DNA of 64,000 nt from Roseinatronobacter thiooxidans (GTDB lineage: Bacteria; Pseudomonadota; Alphaproteobacteria; Rhodobacterales; Rhodobacteraceae). Each line of letters starts with the position of its first letter. Position 1 is the stretch's first letter. The stretch lies in assembly GCF_001870675.1 (NCBI RefSeq), contig NZ_MEHT01000017.1, positions 1 through 64,000 on the forward strand, given 5' to 3'. Shown here in pieces: positions 26,537-36,463 of the stretch. Under the pieces are notes generated by a model. It was given only the letters and a program-made list of their open reading frames with translations, ran no database searches and was not told the origin of the DNA. A program made the position numbers and the translations under genes.

Positions 26537-26779
26537 ATGTCGCACACCCCGCACGAACTGCCCGAAGAATTCCCGCACGCCGTTGAACAGATGCACAAGC
26601 TGAAGCTGGAAGACGCGCATTTTGCCCGCCTTTCGGACCAGTATCACGAGGTTAACCGCGCGATTCATCGTGCCGAAACATTGGTTGAACCTGTCTCGGA
26701 CCAGCATGAGACAGAATTGCGGCGCAAGCGGCTGGCGCTGAAAGACGAAATTGCACGCATGCTTAGCGAAGCTGGCTGA
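26537..26779 (+). CDS. YdcH/DUF465 family small coiled-coil protein
   Basis: The 80-residue protein starts at ATG 26537 after AGGAG. It has the DUF465 layout H..LPEEFP....M..LK..D.HFARL...Y.EVNR.IHR.E...EP.SD.....LRR.RL.LKDEIA.ML. Members are cytosolic helical hairpins of unknown function, very common in Proteobacteria. It stands alone between the channel gene and a convergent UspA gene. Confidence 0.85.
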   Translation: MSHTPHELPEEFPHAVEQMHKLKLEDAHFARLSDQYHEVNRAIHRAETLVEPVSDQHETELRRKRLALKDEIARMLSEAG

Positions 26780-26819
26780 GTGCTCTGAAAACTGGCAGGT
26801 GAAGCGCGCCATGCGCGCT

Positions 26820-27284
26820 TCACCCTTTCGATATGGCTTCCAGCCTGTCGCGCGACATCTCTCCCGGAACGATGGTAATGGGAATGGGCAGGCTGCCCGA
26901 ATTGCGCGACATCTGCGTGACCAGGGGGCCGGGGGAATTCCCTTCGGTGCCCGCCCCCAGAACCAGAATGCCAATCTCCTGATCTTCGGTGATCTGGGCC
27001 AAAATCTCGTCCACCGGCTCGCCCTCGCGGATGACCAGTTCGGGGTCGATCCCTTGTCTGTCGCGCATCCATTTTGCGAAGACCTCGAAATGCGCCTCGA
27101 TTCGTTCGCGGGCCTCGGCGCGCATCAGATCGGCGACACCGGCCCATCCCTGAAATTCATCGGGTGAGATGATCGACAATATCTGAACCTTTGCCCCTGT
27201 TTGCGACGCGCGCAGCGCGGCAAAGCGCATCGCGTTCAGGCATTCGCGGCTGTCATCAAGAATGACCAGAAATTTGCGCATCAT
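26820..27284 (-). CDS. Universal stress protein, UspA family
   Basis: From ATG 27284 (or the adjacent ATG 27281) the protein has about 154 residues and one Usp domain: FLVILDDSRECLNAMRFA at the N-terminus, and a C-terminal LVLGAGTEGNSPGPLV that keeps a G-rich loop for the ATP phosphates but deviates from the usual G.GGS. An acidic and charged mid part (LMRAEARERIEAHFEV) corresponds to helix 2. Its exact stress role is unknown. It is convergent with the YdcH gene. Confidence 0.82.
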   Translation of the reverse strand: MMRKFLVILDDSRECLNAMRFAALRASQTGAKVQILSIISPDEFQGWAGVADLMRAEARERIEAHFEVFAKWMRDRQGIDPELVIREGEPVDEILAQITEDQEIGILVLGAGTEGNSPGPLVTQMSRNSGSLPIPITIVPGEMSRDRLEAISKG

Positions 27285-27373
27285 TGCTCCAGTGGCTGTT
27301 TCGCATACATATCTTGGCCAAAAGCGCGGGGCGTGTAAATACAAAGCCAAATGCGGCGGCAGTCAACCCCGCC

Positions 27374-28078
27374 CTATCCCCATGTCACATCGCCCAGAAA
27401 AATATAGCCCGCACCATAGATGGTCTTGATCAGACGCGGGTTGCGGGGGTCTTCGTTCAGTTTGGTGCGCAGACGCGAGATGCGCACATCCATGGCGCGG
27501 TCGAAACTCTCGCCCGCTGCGCCCCCCAATGCATCCAGCATCTGGTTGCGCGAGATCAGGCGTTTGGGGCTGTCCAGAAACAGGCGCAGAACTTCGCCCT
27601 CGGCATGGCTGATGGGAATTTCGCGGGCGTCCTTGTCGATCAGAACGTAGCGGTCAAATTCAGCGGTCCAGCCATTGAACTGCGCGCGGGTGTTGCGCGC
27701 CTCGGGCTGGGTGCCGGGCTTGCGCAGGCGCGCCCGAATGCGCGCCACCACTTCGGCCGGATCAAACGGTTTGATGATGTAGTCATCCGCGCCCAGTTCC
27801 AACCCCGTCACACGGTCCTGCACCTGTGCGCGGCCAGATATGATGATGATCGTCGCCCCCGATTCCAGCGCCAGACGATGCACCAGCGCCAGCCCGTCAC
27901 GGTCTGGCAGCCCCAGATCGACAAGGCAGACATCGGGGGTGATGCGCTTGAGTGCTGCCTCGAATTCGGTGGCGCGGGCATAGGTTGTGGTGTGAAACCC
28001 CGCTTCTTGCAGGGCTGTGGACAACACTTGCCGGATTTCGGGTTCATCGTCCAGAATGGCGATATGGGGAATGCTCAT
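27374..28078 (-). CDS. OmpR/PhoB-type response regulator
   Basis: The 234 residues hold a receiver domain (acidic pocket DDE at 10-12, phosphate-accepting aspartate in CLVDLGLPDRDG at about 53, lysine in DYIIKPFD at about 103) and a winged-helix DNA-binding domain with RMDVRISRLRTKL-like text (AMDVRISRLRTKLNEDPRNPRLIKTIYGAGYIF). Its ATG overlaps the stop of the kinase gene by 4 bases, so the two form a pair. The pair is divergent from the acyl-CoA ligase/ABC transporter genes, which are likely targets. Confidence 0.9.
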   Translation of the reverse strand: MSIPHIAILDDEPEIRQVLSTALQEAGFHTTTYARATEFEAALKRITPDVCLVDLGLPDRDGLALVHRLALESGATIIIISGRAQVQDRVTGLELGADDYIIKPFDPAEVVARIRARLRKPGTQPEARNTRAQFNGWTAEFDRYVLIDKDAREIPISHAEGEVLRLFLDSPKRLISRNQMLDALGGAAGESFDRAMDVRISRLRTKLNEDPRNPRLIKTIYGAGYIFLGDVTWG

Positions 28079-30003
28079 TCAATCGTCTCCAGGGCTGCGC
28101 GCAACTCGGGCAGCGTAAAGGGCTTGGCAAGAACCGGAAATTCACCCGCCGCTTCGCGGTGCAGCGCATCGCCCTGTGGTAGCGCCGTCATCAGGTGCAA
28201 CCGTGTCATGCCCTGCGCGCGGCACGCGCGCAACAGGTCCAGCCCTGATCCGGCACCTACCAGATTGATATCGGACAGAACCAGCCCCAGCCCCGGCAGG
28301 TCCAAAAGCCCCATCGCTTCGTCATGGCTGGCCGCCTCGATCACATTATGCCCCAGATCACGCAGCATTTCACGCACGTTCTCGCGGATACTGTCGGTAT
28401 CCTCGACCAGAAGCACCAGTTCCGGTGCGCTGTTGGCGGTATTGGGCGCGGCGCGTTTGAAGGGCAGGCGCAATGTCACCTCGGCGCCGCCAGTGGCGCG
28501 ATTGGCAAGGCGCACTGTGCCCCCTGACAGGGTGATCTGGTCATAGACCATGGCAAGGCCAAGGCCCGACCCCTCGCTGCCCTTGGTGGTGAAGAACGGG
28601 TCAAGCGCCTTTTCCAGCGCCGTGGCGCTGAACCCCACGCCGGTATCTGCGACGCGCAATTCCAGCCATGTATCGCTGACACGGCGGGCCGAAAGTGTGA
28701 TTTCGCCGCGCTGCGTGCCCAAAGCATCGCGCGCATTCAAAATCAGGTTCAGAAGCGAATCCTGCAACGCGCCCTGATCCAGCATCAATAGCGGCAGATC
28801 ATCCCTTTGGGTCACATGCAGGCAAATACTCGCAGGCAGGGCAGGGCGCGCCATGATCTGCAAATCCTCCAGCAGTGCCGCCAGATCGGTGGGTTTCAGG
28901 TGCATTTCCCGATGGCCCGAGATACTGGCAATACGTTCCAGCAGCACCCCCCCGCGCCGTGCGGCGGCAATGGTTGATTGCGCGATCTGCGCAATCTCGG
29001 GCGGCAAATTCGCGCGCCGCGCAAGCTGGCCTTGCAGCCCAAGGATGATCGTCAACAGATTGCCGAAATCATGCGCCAGCCCCGATGACAGTTGCGCCGC
29101 CAATTCGCGTTTGCGCGTTTGCGCAAGTGTGGCGCGGGCTTGCGTTTCTTCGGTCACGTCCATGGACATGACGTAAATCCCGTTGATCGGCCCATCATCG
29201 AGTTGATCGGGCGTCAGCGCCAGACGGATGCGCCGGCCACTGGCGTCATGGGTGAATTCATGGACCGAATTCTCGCCCTGCAAGGTCAGGTCCAGCCATT
29301 GGCTGATCTTGTCATAGACGGTGCCCATAACGTCTTGCACCGTCAGCCCGACAATGTTCTGCGGCAACCCCGGAAAGACCGAAGACAGCCGCCGGTTCGA
29401 GAAAGTATAGCGCAGGTTGCGGTCGAGATGGGCAATATGGGCCGGCATCATCTCGGCGGTCAGGCGGGTGCGGGCCTCCATCTCGGTCAATTCGCGCTTG
29501 GCCTGTTCTAATGCGGCATTGGATGCAGCCAGCGCGCGGTTTGTCTGCGCAAGGCGCTTGGTATGGGCCAGCAATTCGCCCGACAGTTCTTCGGAATGGG
29601 CTTGCAACAGGCGTTCTTGCAATTTCACTTCTGTAATATCGGTATAAACCGTGATCCAGCCGCCCTGCGGCAGGGGCGCGCCCTCCACGCTGATCCAGCG
29701 GCCATTGGCGCGCTCGCGCTCCATATAATGGGGGACAAAGGCCCGCGCAGCCTCGACGCGCACGCGCACGGCCTCTGCCGCGTCATCCACCTGTCCATAT
29801 TCCCCGCGCGACACCATGTGACGGATCGTTTCCTCGAACCCGGCACCGGGCTGGACCAGATGATCGGGCAGCTCGAACATTTCCTGATAGCGGCGGTTGC
29901 TGACCGACAGGCGCAGATCCCTGTCAAAGATCGACAGCGCCTGCTGGATCATGTTCAGACCAGCCCCCATCAGCTTGATGCGCGTCTCTTCGGTTAATGT
30001 CAT
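28075..30003 (-). CDS. Hybrid PAS sensor histidine kinase with C-terminal receiver
   Basis: ATG 30003 gives 642 residues without a membrane segment. Two PAS domains (about 15-130 and 175-290, each with IYV/ITVYTDITE-like ends) are separated by a coiled coil (QERLLQAHSEELSGELLAHTKR...). The kinase core has the phospho-histidine in LSSGLAHDFGNLLTIILG, the N box NLILNARDAL, G boxes DTGVGFS and GSGLGLAMV. A receiver domain follows (LLVEDTDSIRENV, aspartate in LVLSDINL). Sensing is probably cytosolic. An internal receiver plus a separate regulator suggests a phosphorelay or feedback arrangement. Confidence 0.9.
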   Translation of the reverse strand: MTLTEETRIKLMGAGLNMIQQALSIFDRDLRLSVSNRRYQEMFELPDHLVQPGAGFEETIRHMVSRGEYGQVDDAAEAVRVRVEAARAFVPHYMERERANGRWISVEGAPLPQGGWITVYTDITEVKLQERLLQAHSEELSGELLAHTKRLAQTNRALAASNAALEQAKRELTEMEARTRLTAEMMPAHIAHLDRNLRYTFSNRRLSSVFPGLPQNIVGLTVQDVMGTVYDKISQWLDLTLQGENSVHEFTHDASGRRIRLALTPDQLDDGPINGIYVMSMDVTEETQARATLAQTRKRELAAQLSSGLAHDFGNLLTIILGLQGQLARRANLPPEIAQIAQSTIAAARRGGVLLERIASISGHREMHLKPTDLAALLEDLQIMARPALPASICLHVTQRDDLPLLMLDQGALQDSLLNLILNARDALGTQRGEITLSARRVSDTWLELRVADTGVGFSATALEKALDPFFTTKGSEGSGLGLAMVYDQITLSGGTVRLANRATGGAEVTLRLPFKRAAPNTANSAPELVLLVEDTDSIRENVREMLRDLGHNVIEAASHDEAMGLLDLPGLGLVLSDINLVGAGSGLDLLRACRAQGMTRLHLMTALPQGDALHREAAGEFPVLAKPFTLPELRAALETIE

Positions 30004-30074
30004 GGCGGTGCTCCTTGCGCCCGCGGGAATGCTAGACTGCGACTGCGCGCGGGAAAAGCCCCGAAGATCGCGCG

Positions 30075-30087
30075 TTACAATTCGTAA
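30075..30087. promoter_or_regulatory. Palindromic TTAC-N5-GTAA in the divergent promoter region
   Basis: TTACAATTCGTAA lies between the divergent kinase and acyl-CoA ligase genes. It is the only clear short palindrome in the 191-bp region and could be an operator for the adjacent response regulator or another factor. This is inference from symmetry and position only. Confidence 0.3.
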
Positions 30088-30194
30088 GGATTGCGCAAAA
30101 CTGCGGCAAGAATCACCGCGCCTGATAGGCACAAGGGAGAGCGTGGTGCGACATTGTCGCGCAGCGCAGAAGACGCCAACAGGAGGGAGGCCCC

Positions 30195-32177
30195 GTGAGC
30201 ACCACGGCCATAACCAGCCAGTCGCTGGATGATCTGACTTCGATTCCTGCGCTTCTGGCGCGCAATGCCAAACGCTTTGGCATACAGACCGCTTACCGAG
30301 AAAAAGAATTTGGCATTTGGCAGTCCTGGACTTGGGCGCAGACGCTGGACGAAGTGCGCGCAATGGCGCTGGGGTTTTTGGTTCTGGGCATGAAGCGCGG
30401 CGATTATGTCGCCATCATCGGGCGCAACCGTCCGGCGCTGTATTGGTCAATGGTGGCCGCGCAATCGGTGGGGGCCATTCCGGTGCCGCTGTATCAGGAC
30501 GCAGTTGCCGAAGAAATGGCCTATGTGCTGGACCATTGCGGCGCGCGGTTCGTGGTCTGCGGAGATCAGGAACAGGTCGATAAGGTGCTGGAGGTGCAGG
30601 AAACTGTGCCGTGCATCGAAGAAATCCTGTATCTCGACAAGCGCGGCATGCGCAAATACGACCACACCCATATGAACTGGCTGCAAGATGCGATGCGCGA
30701 AGGGCGCGCGGCACAGACGCGGCTGGGGGCCGAGTTAGACCGCCGCACGGCAGAGCTGACGCTCGATCACACCTGCGTCATGCTGTACACATCGGGCACA
30801 ACCGGCAAGCCCAAGGGCGTGGTGCTCAGCAACCGCAACATCATCGTCACATCCAAAAACTCGTCCGAATTTGACAGGCTGCGCCCCGGCGATGAAATTC
30901 TGGCCTATCTGCCCATGGCCTGGGTGGGGGATTTCATCTTTGCCATCGGGCAAGCCTATTGGACGGGGTTTTGCGTCAATTGCCCTGAATCGGCGCAGAC
31001 CATGCTGACCGACCTGCGCGAAATCGGCCCGACCTATTATTTCGCCCCCCCGCGCGTGTTTGAAACGATGCTGACCACAGTCATGATCCGCATGGAAGAT
31101 GCGTCACCGATCAAGCGGCGGATTTTCAACCATTTCATGGAGTTTGCGCGCGGTGTGGGGCCGCGTTTGCTGGATGGAAAACCCGTCAGCGCGGGCGACA
31201 AGCTGAAATATGCGCTTGGCAATCTGCTGGTCTATGGTCCGCTGAAAGACACGCTTGGCCTGCGGCGCATCCGCGTGGCCTATACAGCGGGCGAGGCGAT
31301 CGGGCCGGAAATTTTCGATTTCTACCGCGCGCTGGGGATCAACCTCAAACAGCTTTATGGCCAGACCGAAGCCAGCGTGTTCATCACGCAACAACCCGAT
31401 GGCGAGGTGCGGTCAGATACGGTTGGCGTGCCCTCACCCGGGGTCGAGGTGCGCATTGCCGAGAATGGCGAGGTGTTCTACCGCTCGCCCGGCACATTCG
31501 AGAGTTATTACAAGAACGCCGAAAGCACAGCCTCGACCAAAGACCCAGAAGGGTGGGTCGCCACAGGCGATGCCGGTTTCTTCGAGGAGGCTACAGGCCA
31601 TCTGCGCATTATCGACCGCGCCAAGGATGTGGGTAAAATGGCCGATGGCGGCATGTTCGCCCCCAAATATGTTGAAAATAAACTGAAATTCTATCCCAAC
31701 ATTCTGGAATCGGTGGTCTTTGGCAACAACCGCGACCGCTGCGTGGCCTTTATCAATATCGATCTTGGCGCAGTCGGGTCTTGGGCCGAACGCAACAATA
31801 TTGCCTATTCCAGCTATCAGGAACTGACCAGCCTCAAGCCGGTTTTGGATACCATCCAAGAACATGTTGAAACGGTGAATGAAAGTGTCGCGCAAGATGA
31901 CATGCTGTCGGGCTGCCAGATTCACCGCTTTTTGGTGCTGCACAAGGAACTGGACGCCGATGATGGCGAGATGACCCGCACCCGCAAAGTGCGCCGCCGC
32001 ATCGTCGAGGAGAAATTCGCCGACCTGATCGACGCGCTCTATAGCGAACGCACGAGTATCTATACCGAAACCGAAGTCACCTATGAAGATGGGCGCAAAG
32101 GCAAGTTGGCGGCAACGCTGGAAATCCGCGACGCCAAGGTTTTCGGGCAGGTTGCAACCAAGGTTGCGGCAGAATGA
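30195..32177 (+). CDS. Long-chain acyl-CoA synthetase-like AMP-forming ligase
   Basis: The 660-residue protein starts with GTG 30195, after AGGAGGG. It has the ANL adenylation motifs YTSGTTGKPKGVVLSN (ATP phosphates), YGQTEAS (A5 motif) and TGDAGFF..ATGHLRIIDRAKD (hinge). Lengths of about 650 and the AYREKEFGIWQSWTW N-terminus are typical of the bacterial FadD15-like group. It would activate a carboxylic acid with ATP and CoA. It overlaps the following ABC ATPase gene by 4 bases, so ligation and import are coupled. The substrate is not shown by the sequence. Confidence 0.88.
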   Translation: MSTTAITSQSLDDLTSIPALLARNAKRFGIQTAYREKEFGIWQSWTWAQTLDEVRAMALGFLVLGMKRGDYVAIIGRNRPALYWSMVAAQSVGAIPVPLYQDAVAEEMAYVLDHCGARFVVCGDQEQVDKVLEVQETVPCIEEILYLDKRGMRKYDHTHMNWLQDAMREGRAAQTRLGAELDRRTAELTLDHTCVMLYTSGTTGKPKGVVLSNRNIIVTSKNSSEFDRLRPGDEILAYLPMAWVGDFIFAIGQAYWTGFCVNCPESAQTMLTDLREIGPTYYFAPPRVFETMLTTVMIRMEDASPIKRRIFNHFMEFARGVGPRLLDGKPVSAGDKLKYALGNLLVYGPLKDTLGLRRIRVAYTAGEAIGPEIFDFYRALGINLKQLYGQTEASVFITQQPDGEVRSDTVGVPSPGVEVRIAENGEVFYRSPGTFESYYKNAESTASTKDPEGWVATGDAGFFEEATGHLRIIDRAKDVGKMADGGMFAPKYVENKLKFYPNILESVVFGNNRDRCVAFINIDLGAVGSWAERNNIAYSSYQELTSLKPVLDTIQEHVETVNESVAQDDMLSGCQIHRFLVLHKELDADDGEMTRTRKVRRRIVEEKFADLIDALYSERTSIYTETEVTYEDGRKGKLAATLEIRDAKVFGQVATKVAAE

Positions 32178-33019
32178 ACGGGCAGGGGGACGCAATGCGC
32201 GATGTTGCAACAGACGAAGGCTATGTCACCGCCGATGGCCGCAAGATCGGGGGCGTTGCGATGGAGATGCGCAATATCACCCTGCGGTTCGGCGGTGTGG
32301 TGGCGATCAAAGATATCAGCTTCGACATACGCTGGGGCGAGATCCGCGCGATCATCGGGCCGAACGGGGCGGGCAAATCGTCCATGCTCAATGTCATATC
32401 GGGCTTTTACCACCCGCAAGAAGGCGATGTCATCTTCAAGGGCTACAAGCGCCCGAAAATGCGCCCCTATCAGGTGGCGCGCATGGGGATTGCGCGCACC
32501 TTCCAGAATATCGCCCTGTTTGAAGGCATGAGCGTGCTGGACAACATCATGACGGGCCGGTTGCACCATATGAAAGCCAATCTGTTCCAGCAGGCCATGT
32601 GGTGGGGCAGCGCGCAACGCGAAGAAGATGCCAACCGCGAACAGGTCGAGAAGATCATCGATTTTCTGGAAATCCAGCACATCCGCAAAACTCCTGTGGC
32701 GCGACTGCCTTACGGGTTGAAAAAACGGGTCGAGCTGGCGCGCGCACTGGCGGCAGAACCCTCTATCCTGCTGCTGGATGAACCGATGGCCGGCATGAAT
32801 GTCGAAGAGAAAGAAGACATGTCGCGCTTCATTCTGGATGTGAACGACGAATTCGGCACCACAACAGTGCTGATCGAACATGACATGGGCGTGGTGATGG
32901 ACCTGTCCGACCGCGTGGTGGTCATGGATTACGGCAAGAAGATCGGCGACGGCACCCCCGAAGAGGTGCGCAATAATGAAGATGTCATCAAGGCGTATCT
33001 GGGGGTGGCACATGAATAA
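32174..33019 (+). CDS. livG: Branched-chain-type ABC transporter ATPase (LivG-like)
   Basis: The 281-residue protein has Walker A GPNGAGKSS, Q-loop RTFQNIALFEGMSVLDNIMTG, a signature that is changed to LPYGLKKRVELARAL (where LSYGQ is usual), Walker B ILLLDEPMAGMN and the H-loop LIEHDMGVVMDL. The LivG C-terminus (VMDYGKKIGDGTPEEVRN...VIKAYLG) is complete. An N-terminal extension of about 30 residues is unusual. It hydrolyses ATP for the uptake system made with the two permeases and LivF-like protein encoded downstream. Confidence 0.88.
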   Translation: MNGQGDAMRDVATDEGYVTADGRKIGGVAMEMRNITLRFGGVVAIKDISFDIRWGEIRAIIGPNGAGKSSMLNVISGFYHPQEGDVIFKGYKRPKMRPYQVARMGIARTFQNIALFEGMSVLDNIMTGRLHHMKANLFQQAMWWGSAQREEDANREQVEKIIDFLEIQHIRKTPVARLPYGLKKRVELARALAAEPSILLLDEPMAGMNVEEKEDMSRFILDVNDEFGTTTVLIEHDMGVVMDLSDRVVVMDYGKKIGDGTPEEVRNNEDVIKAYLGVAHE

Positions 33020-33045
33020 GTCGGTTATGACAGGGGGCAGAACCA

Positions 33046-34032
33046 ATGTCTGATACGCTGCTTTTCGCAATGGAGGCCACGCTGAACGGCCTGACCGCAG
33101 GGGTCATGTATGCGCTGGTCGCACTTGGCTTCGTGCTGATCTTCAAGGCCAGTGGAATTTTCAATTTTGCCCAAGGGGTTATGGCGCTGTTTGCCGCGCT
33201 GACGCTGGTGGGGTTCCAGTCGGGGCAAATTCCCTTCTCGCACCTGATCAACGCGATGTTTGGCACAAGGCTGCACCATTTCGGCTGGAATATGCCCACT
33301 TTGCTGGCCATTCCTGCCACTGTGCTGGTGATGATCCTGCTGGCGGTGCTGGTGGAACGGTTTATCCTGAAGCATCTGGTCAACCAGGAACCGATCATCC
33401 TGTTCATGGCAACCATCGGTCTGGCCTATTTCCTTGAAGGGGTGGGCGATATCATGTGGGGGGCCGAGGTGAAGGCGCTGGATGTCGGCCTGCCCAAAGG
33501 CATGTCGGGGGCGGTCGATGATGCGACCTTCGCGTGGTTCGGATATGGTTTTTATATCGACCGGCTGGAAATCTGGGCCGCAGGTATTGCTGCACTGCTG
33601 GTCGCTGCCCTGACAGTGTTTTCGCAATACACCAAACAAGGCCGCGCGCTGCGCGCTGTAGCTGACGACCATCAGGCCGCTTTGTCCGTTGGCATCAGCC
33701 TGCGTTTCATCTGGGTGCTGACATGGTCGATTGCAGGAATCGTTGCACTGGTCGCAGGTATCATGTGGGGGTCTAAATCGGGCGTGCAATTCTCGCTGTC
33801 GCTGATCGCGCTGAAGGCATTGCCAGTGCTGATCCTGGGCGGCTTCACCTCGATCCCCGGTGCGATTGTGGGCGGGCTGATTATCGGTGTGGGCGAGAAG
33901 CTGTTCGACTTCTTCATGAGCCCCATCATCGGGGGCGCCACGGAAAACTGGTTTGCCTATATGCTGGCGCTGGTCTTCCTGCTGTTCCGTCCACAAGGCC
34001 TTTTTGGCGAACGAATTATCGAGAGGGTCTAA
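33046..34032 (+). CDS. livH: Branched-chain-type ABC permease (LivH-like)
   Basis: The 328-residue membrane protein has the LivH pattern LNGLTAGVMYALVALGFVLIFKASGIFNFAQG at its N-terminus and about eight helices. RALRAVADDHQAALSVGI forms the cytosolic coupling loop that touches the ATPases, and LGGFTSIPGAIVGGLIIGVGE is the conserved end. Members with this long form transport amino acids, aromatic acids or urea. It precedes the LivM-like gene by 3 bases. Confidence 0.9.
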   Translation: MSDTLLFAMEATLNGLTAGVMYALVALGFVLIFKASGIFNFAQGVMALFAALTLVGFQSGQIPFSHLINAMFGTRLHHFGWNMPTLLAIPATVLVMILLAVLVERFILKHLVNQEPIILFMATIGLAYFLEGVGDIMWGAEVKALDVGLPKGMSGAVDDATFAWFGYGFYIDRLEIWAAGIAALLVAALTVFSQYTKQGRALRAVADDHQAALSVGISLRFIWVLTWSIAGIVALVAGIMWGSKSGVQFSLSLIALKALPVLILGGFTSIPGAIVGGLIIGVGEKLFDFFMSPIIGGATENWFAYMLALVFLLFRPQGLFGERIIERV

Positions 34033-34035
34033 GAT

Positions 34036-35112
34036 ATGCTGTACCGTGAAGCGGGCGATTTCAAGACAAGCTATGTCGCCGACAACCAGACCTTTCCGAT
34101 CAAATTCGACAGGTATGGCTATTACTTCATCCTTGGCTTTGCCTTTCTGGTCATGCCGCTGATCATCAATGATTACTGGGCCAATTCCATTGTCGTGCCT
34201 TTCCTGATCTATGCGATTGCGGCATTGGGGCTGAATATCCTGATCGGCTATTGCGGGCAGCTTTCGCTTGGGACAGGCGCGTTCATGGCGGTGGGGGCCT
34301 ATGGCAGCTACAAGCTGATGACGGCATTTCCAGAATTGAACATTGTCTTTGTCATCATTCTGGCCGGGTTTGTAACAGCAGCCGTGGGTGTGTTGTTCGG
34401 CCTGCCATCCTTGCGGATCAAGGGGTTCTATCTGGCAGTGGCGACGCTGGCGGCGCAGTTCTTCCTGATCTGGCTGTTTACCCGCACAGCATGGTTCTAC
34501 AACTACTCGCCCACTGGCATGATTTCTGCGCCCGAGCGGTTTGTCTTTGGTCAGGCCGTGACCGGTCCGCGCGCAAGTGCTGTGTCGATGTATATGATCT
34601 GCCTTGTGTTTACCGTGGCAACTGCATGGCTTGCGCGCAACCTGACGCGCGGATCATTGGGGCGCCAATGGATGGCCATCCGAGACATGGACATCGCCGC
34701 CGAGATTATCGGGGTGAACCCGCTGATGGCCAAGCTGACCGCTTTTGCCGTGTCGTCCTTCTTCGTGGGCATCTCGGGCGCGCTGTTGTTCACGGTCTAT
34801 CTGGGCGCTGCCGAGGCAGGCGAGGCATTCGGGATCGATAAATCCTTCCTTGTGCTGTTCATGGTGATCATCGGGGGCCTTGGGTCGATTTTCGGGGCCT
34901 TTGCGGGTGCGGCCTTTCTGATCATCGGGCCTGTGCTTCTGAAACTGCTGCTGGTCAATGGTTTGGGCTGGCCCACCGATCTGGCCGCGCATCTGGAGGT
35001 GATGATCATTGGCGCGCTGATCCTTGTCTTTCTGATCGTCGAGCCGCATGGCATCGCGGCCCTGTGGCGCACCATCAAAGAGAAATTGCGACTCTGGCCT
35101 TTCCCCTACTAG
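34036..35112 (+). CDS. livM: Branched-chain-type ABC permease (LivM-like)
   Basis: The 358-residue protein has about ten helices, with the LivM hallmarks ALGLNILIGYCGQLSLGTGAFMAVGAYG, KGFYLAVATLAAQFF, GRQWMAIRDMDIAAEIIGVN (coupling loop) and FLVLFMVIIGGLGSIFGAFAGA. It pairs with the preceding LivH-like permease to form the membrane channel. The spacing of 3 bases indicates coupled translation. Confidence 0.9.
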   Translation: MLYREAGDFKTSYVADNQTFPIKFDRYGYYFILGFAFLVMPLIINDYWANSIVVPFLIYAIAALGLNILIGYCGQLSLGTGAFMAVGAYGSYKLMTAFPELNIVFVIILAGFVTAAVGVLFGLPSLRIKGFYLAVATLAAQFFLIWLFTRTAWFYNYSPTGMISAPERFVFGQAVTGPRASAVSMYMICLVFTVATAWLARNLTRGSLGRQWMAIRDMDIAAEIIGVNPLMAKLTAFAVSSFFVGISGALLFTVYLGAAEAGEAFGIDKSFLVLFMVIIGGLGSIFGAFAGAAFLIIGPVLLKLLLVNGLGWPTDLAAHLEVMIIGALILVFLIVEPHGIAALWRTIKEKLRLWPFPY

Positions 35113-35160
35113 GGGGCAGGCTGAACAATTCGATTTGTCATTCATATGGGAGGAGAACCG

Positions 35161-36453
35161 ATGAAACTGACCAGACTGGCCGCCACATTCGCGGCAACCA
35201 TGATCGCAGCAGGGCCGACTTTGGCCGAAACGCTGCATTTCCCGTCACTCAGCTACCGCACAGGGCCGTTCGCGGCAGGCGGGATTCCCTTCGCGGACGG
35301 GTATTCCGATTACCTGACACTGATCAATGAACGCGATGGCGGCATCGGCGGGGTGCCTATCCGGCAGACCGAATGCGAAACCGCTTATAACACCGAACGC
35401 GGCGTGGAATGCTACCAGTCGATCCGCGGTGACAACCCGCTGGTCTTGCAGCCCTTGTCCACCGGCATCACCTATCAGCTGATCCCGCGCACGATGGAAG
35501 ACGGCATTCCCATGCACACGATGGGCTATGGGCGCACATCTGCCGTCAATGGCGAGGTGTTCAACTGGACCTTCAACTACCCCGCCAATTACTGGGACGG
35601 TGCAAGTGTGATCATCAATTACCTGCTGTCGGAAAATGACGGCAGCCTGGAGGGGAAGAAGATAGCACTTCTCTACCACAACTCGGCTTACGGGCGCGAA
35701 CCGATCCCGACCCTGACCAATCTGGCAGAACGGCACGGCTATGAATTGCTGACCATCGGTGTGGACAGCCCCGGTCAGGAACAGGGCAGCCAGTGGTTGC
35801 AGATCCGGCGCGAACGGCCCGATTATGTGGTCATGTGGGGCTGGGGCGTGATGAACCCGACCGCCATTCAGGAAGCCGCCAATATCCGCTTCCCGATGGA
35901 GAATTTCATCGGCGTGTGGTGGTCCGGCTCGCAGCAGGATGTGCGGCCTGTGGGCGCAGGCGCGCATGGCTACAAGGCGCTGGCGATGCACGGCACCGGC
36001 ACCGATTACCCGATCTATGAAGACATGCAGCGCTATGTCATCGATACGGGCAAATATGCAGGCACCGGCGACGAGGTGGGCACAGTGCTGTATTCGCGCG
36101 GCATGTATGCGGCCATGCTGGCTGTAGAGGCGGCGAAGAAAGCGCAGGAAATCCACGGTGTTGCCGCGATCACACCGGCGATGATGCGCGATGGCATGGC
36201 CAATCTGGAAATCACCGAAGAGTTGATGGCCGAACTGGGCTTGCCGAATTTCGGCCCTGCTTTCTCGGTGGCGTGCGAAAACCATGGCGGCTCGGGTGAA
36301 GCGATGATCCAGCAATGGGATGCCAATGCCGGAGAGTGGAACCTGATCACCGACTGGATCGCACCTGACCGCGAGATGATCATGGAGATGGCGATGGAAG
36401 ACAGCCTCGCCTTTGCAGCCGAGAATAATATGACCCCGGCCTGCATGAACTAA
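35161..36453 (+). CDS. Periplasmic substrate-binding protein of the branched-chain type
   Basis: ATG 35161 follows a strong GGGAGGAGAACC site and gives 430 residues with a clear signal peptide (KLTRLAATFAATMIAAGPTLAE). The mature part is a type I periplasmic binding fold with YRTGPFAAGG at the start, INERDGGIGGVPI, and KIALLYHNSAYGREP. High expression is expected from the ribosome binding site, as for other binding proteins. Residues around the ligand pocket cannot be matched to leucine-binding proteins, and aromatic or fatty acid ligands are possible given the two CoA ligases beside it. Confidence 0.87.
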   Translation: MKLTRLAATFAATMIAAGPTLAETLHFPSLSYRTGPFAAGGIPFADGYSDYLTLINERDGGIGGVPIRQTECETAYNTERGVECYQSIRGDNPLVLQPLSTGITYQLIPRTMEDGIPMHTMGYGRTSAVNGEVFNWTFNYPANYWDGASVIINYLLSENDGSLEGKKIALLYHNSAYGREPIPTLTNLAERHGYELLTIGVDSPGQEQGSQWLQIRRERPDYVVMWGWGVMNPTAIQEAANIRFPMENFIGVWWSGSQQDVRPVGAGAHGYKALAMHGTGTDYPIYEDMQRYVIDTGKYAGTGDEVGTVLYSRGMYAAMLAVEAAKKAQEIHGVAAITPAMMRDGMANLEITEELMAELGLPNFGPAFSVACENHGGSGEAMIQQWDANAGEWNLITDWIAPDREMIMEMAMEDSLAFAAENNMTPACMN

Positions 36454-36463
36454 GCGCAACAGC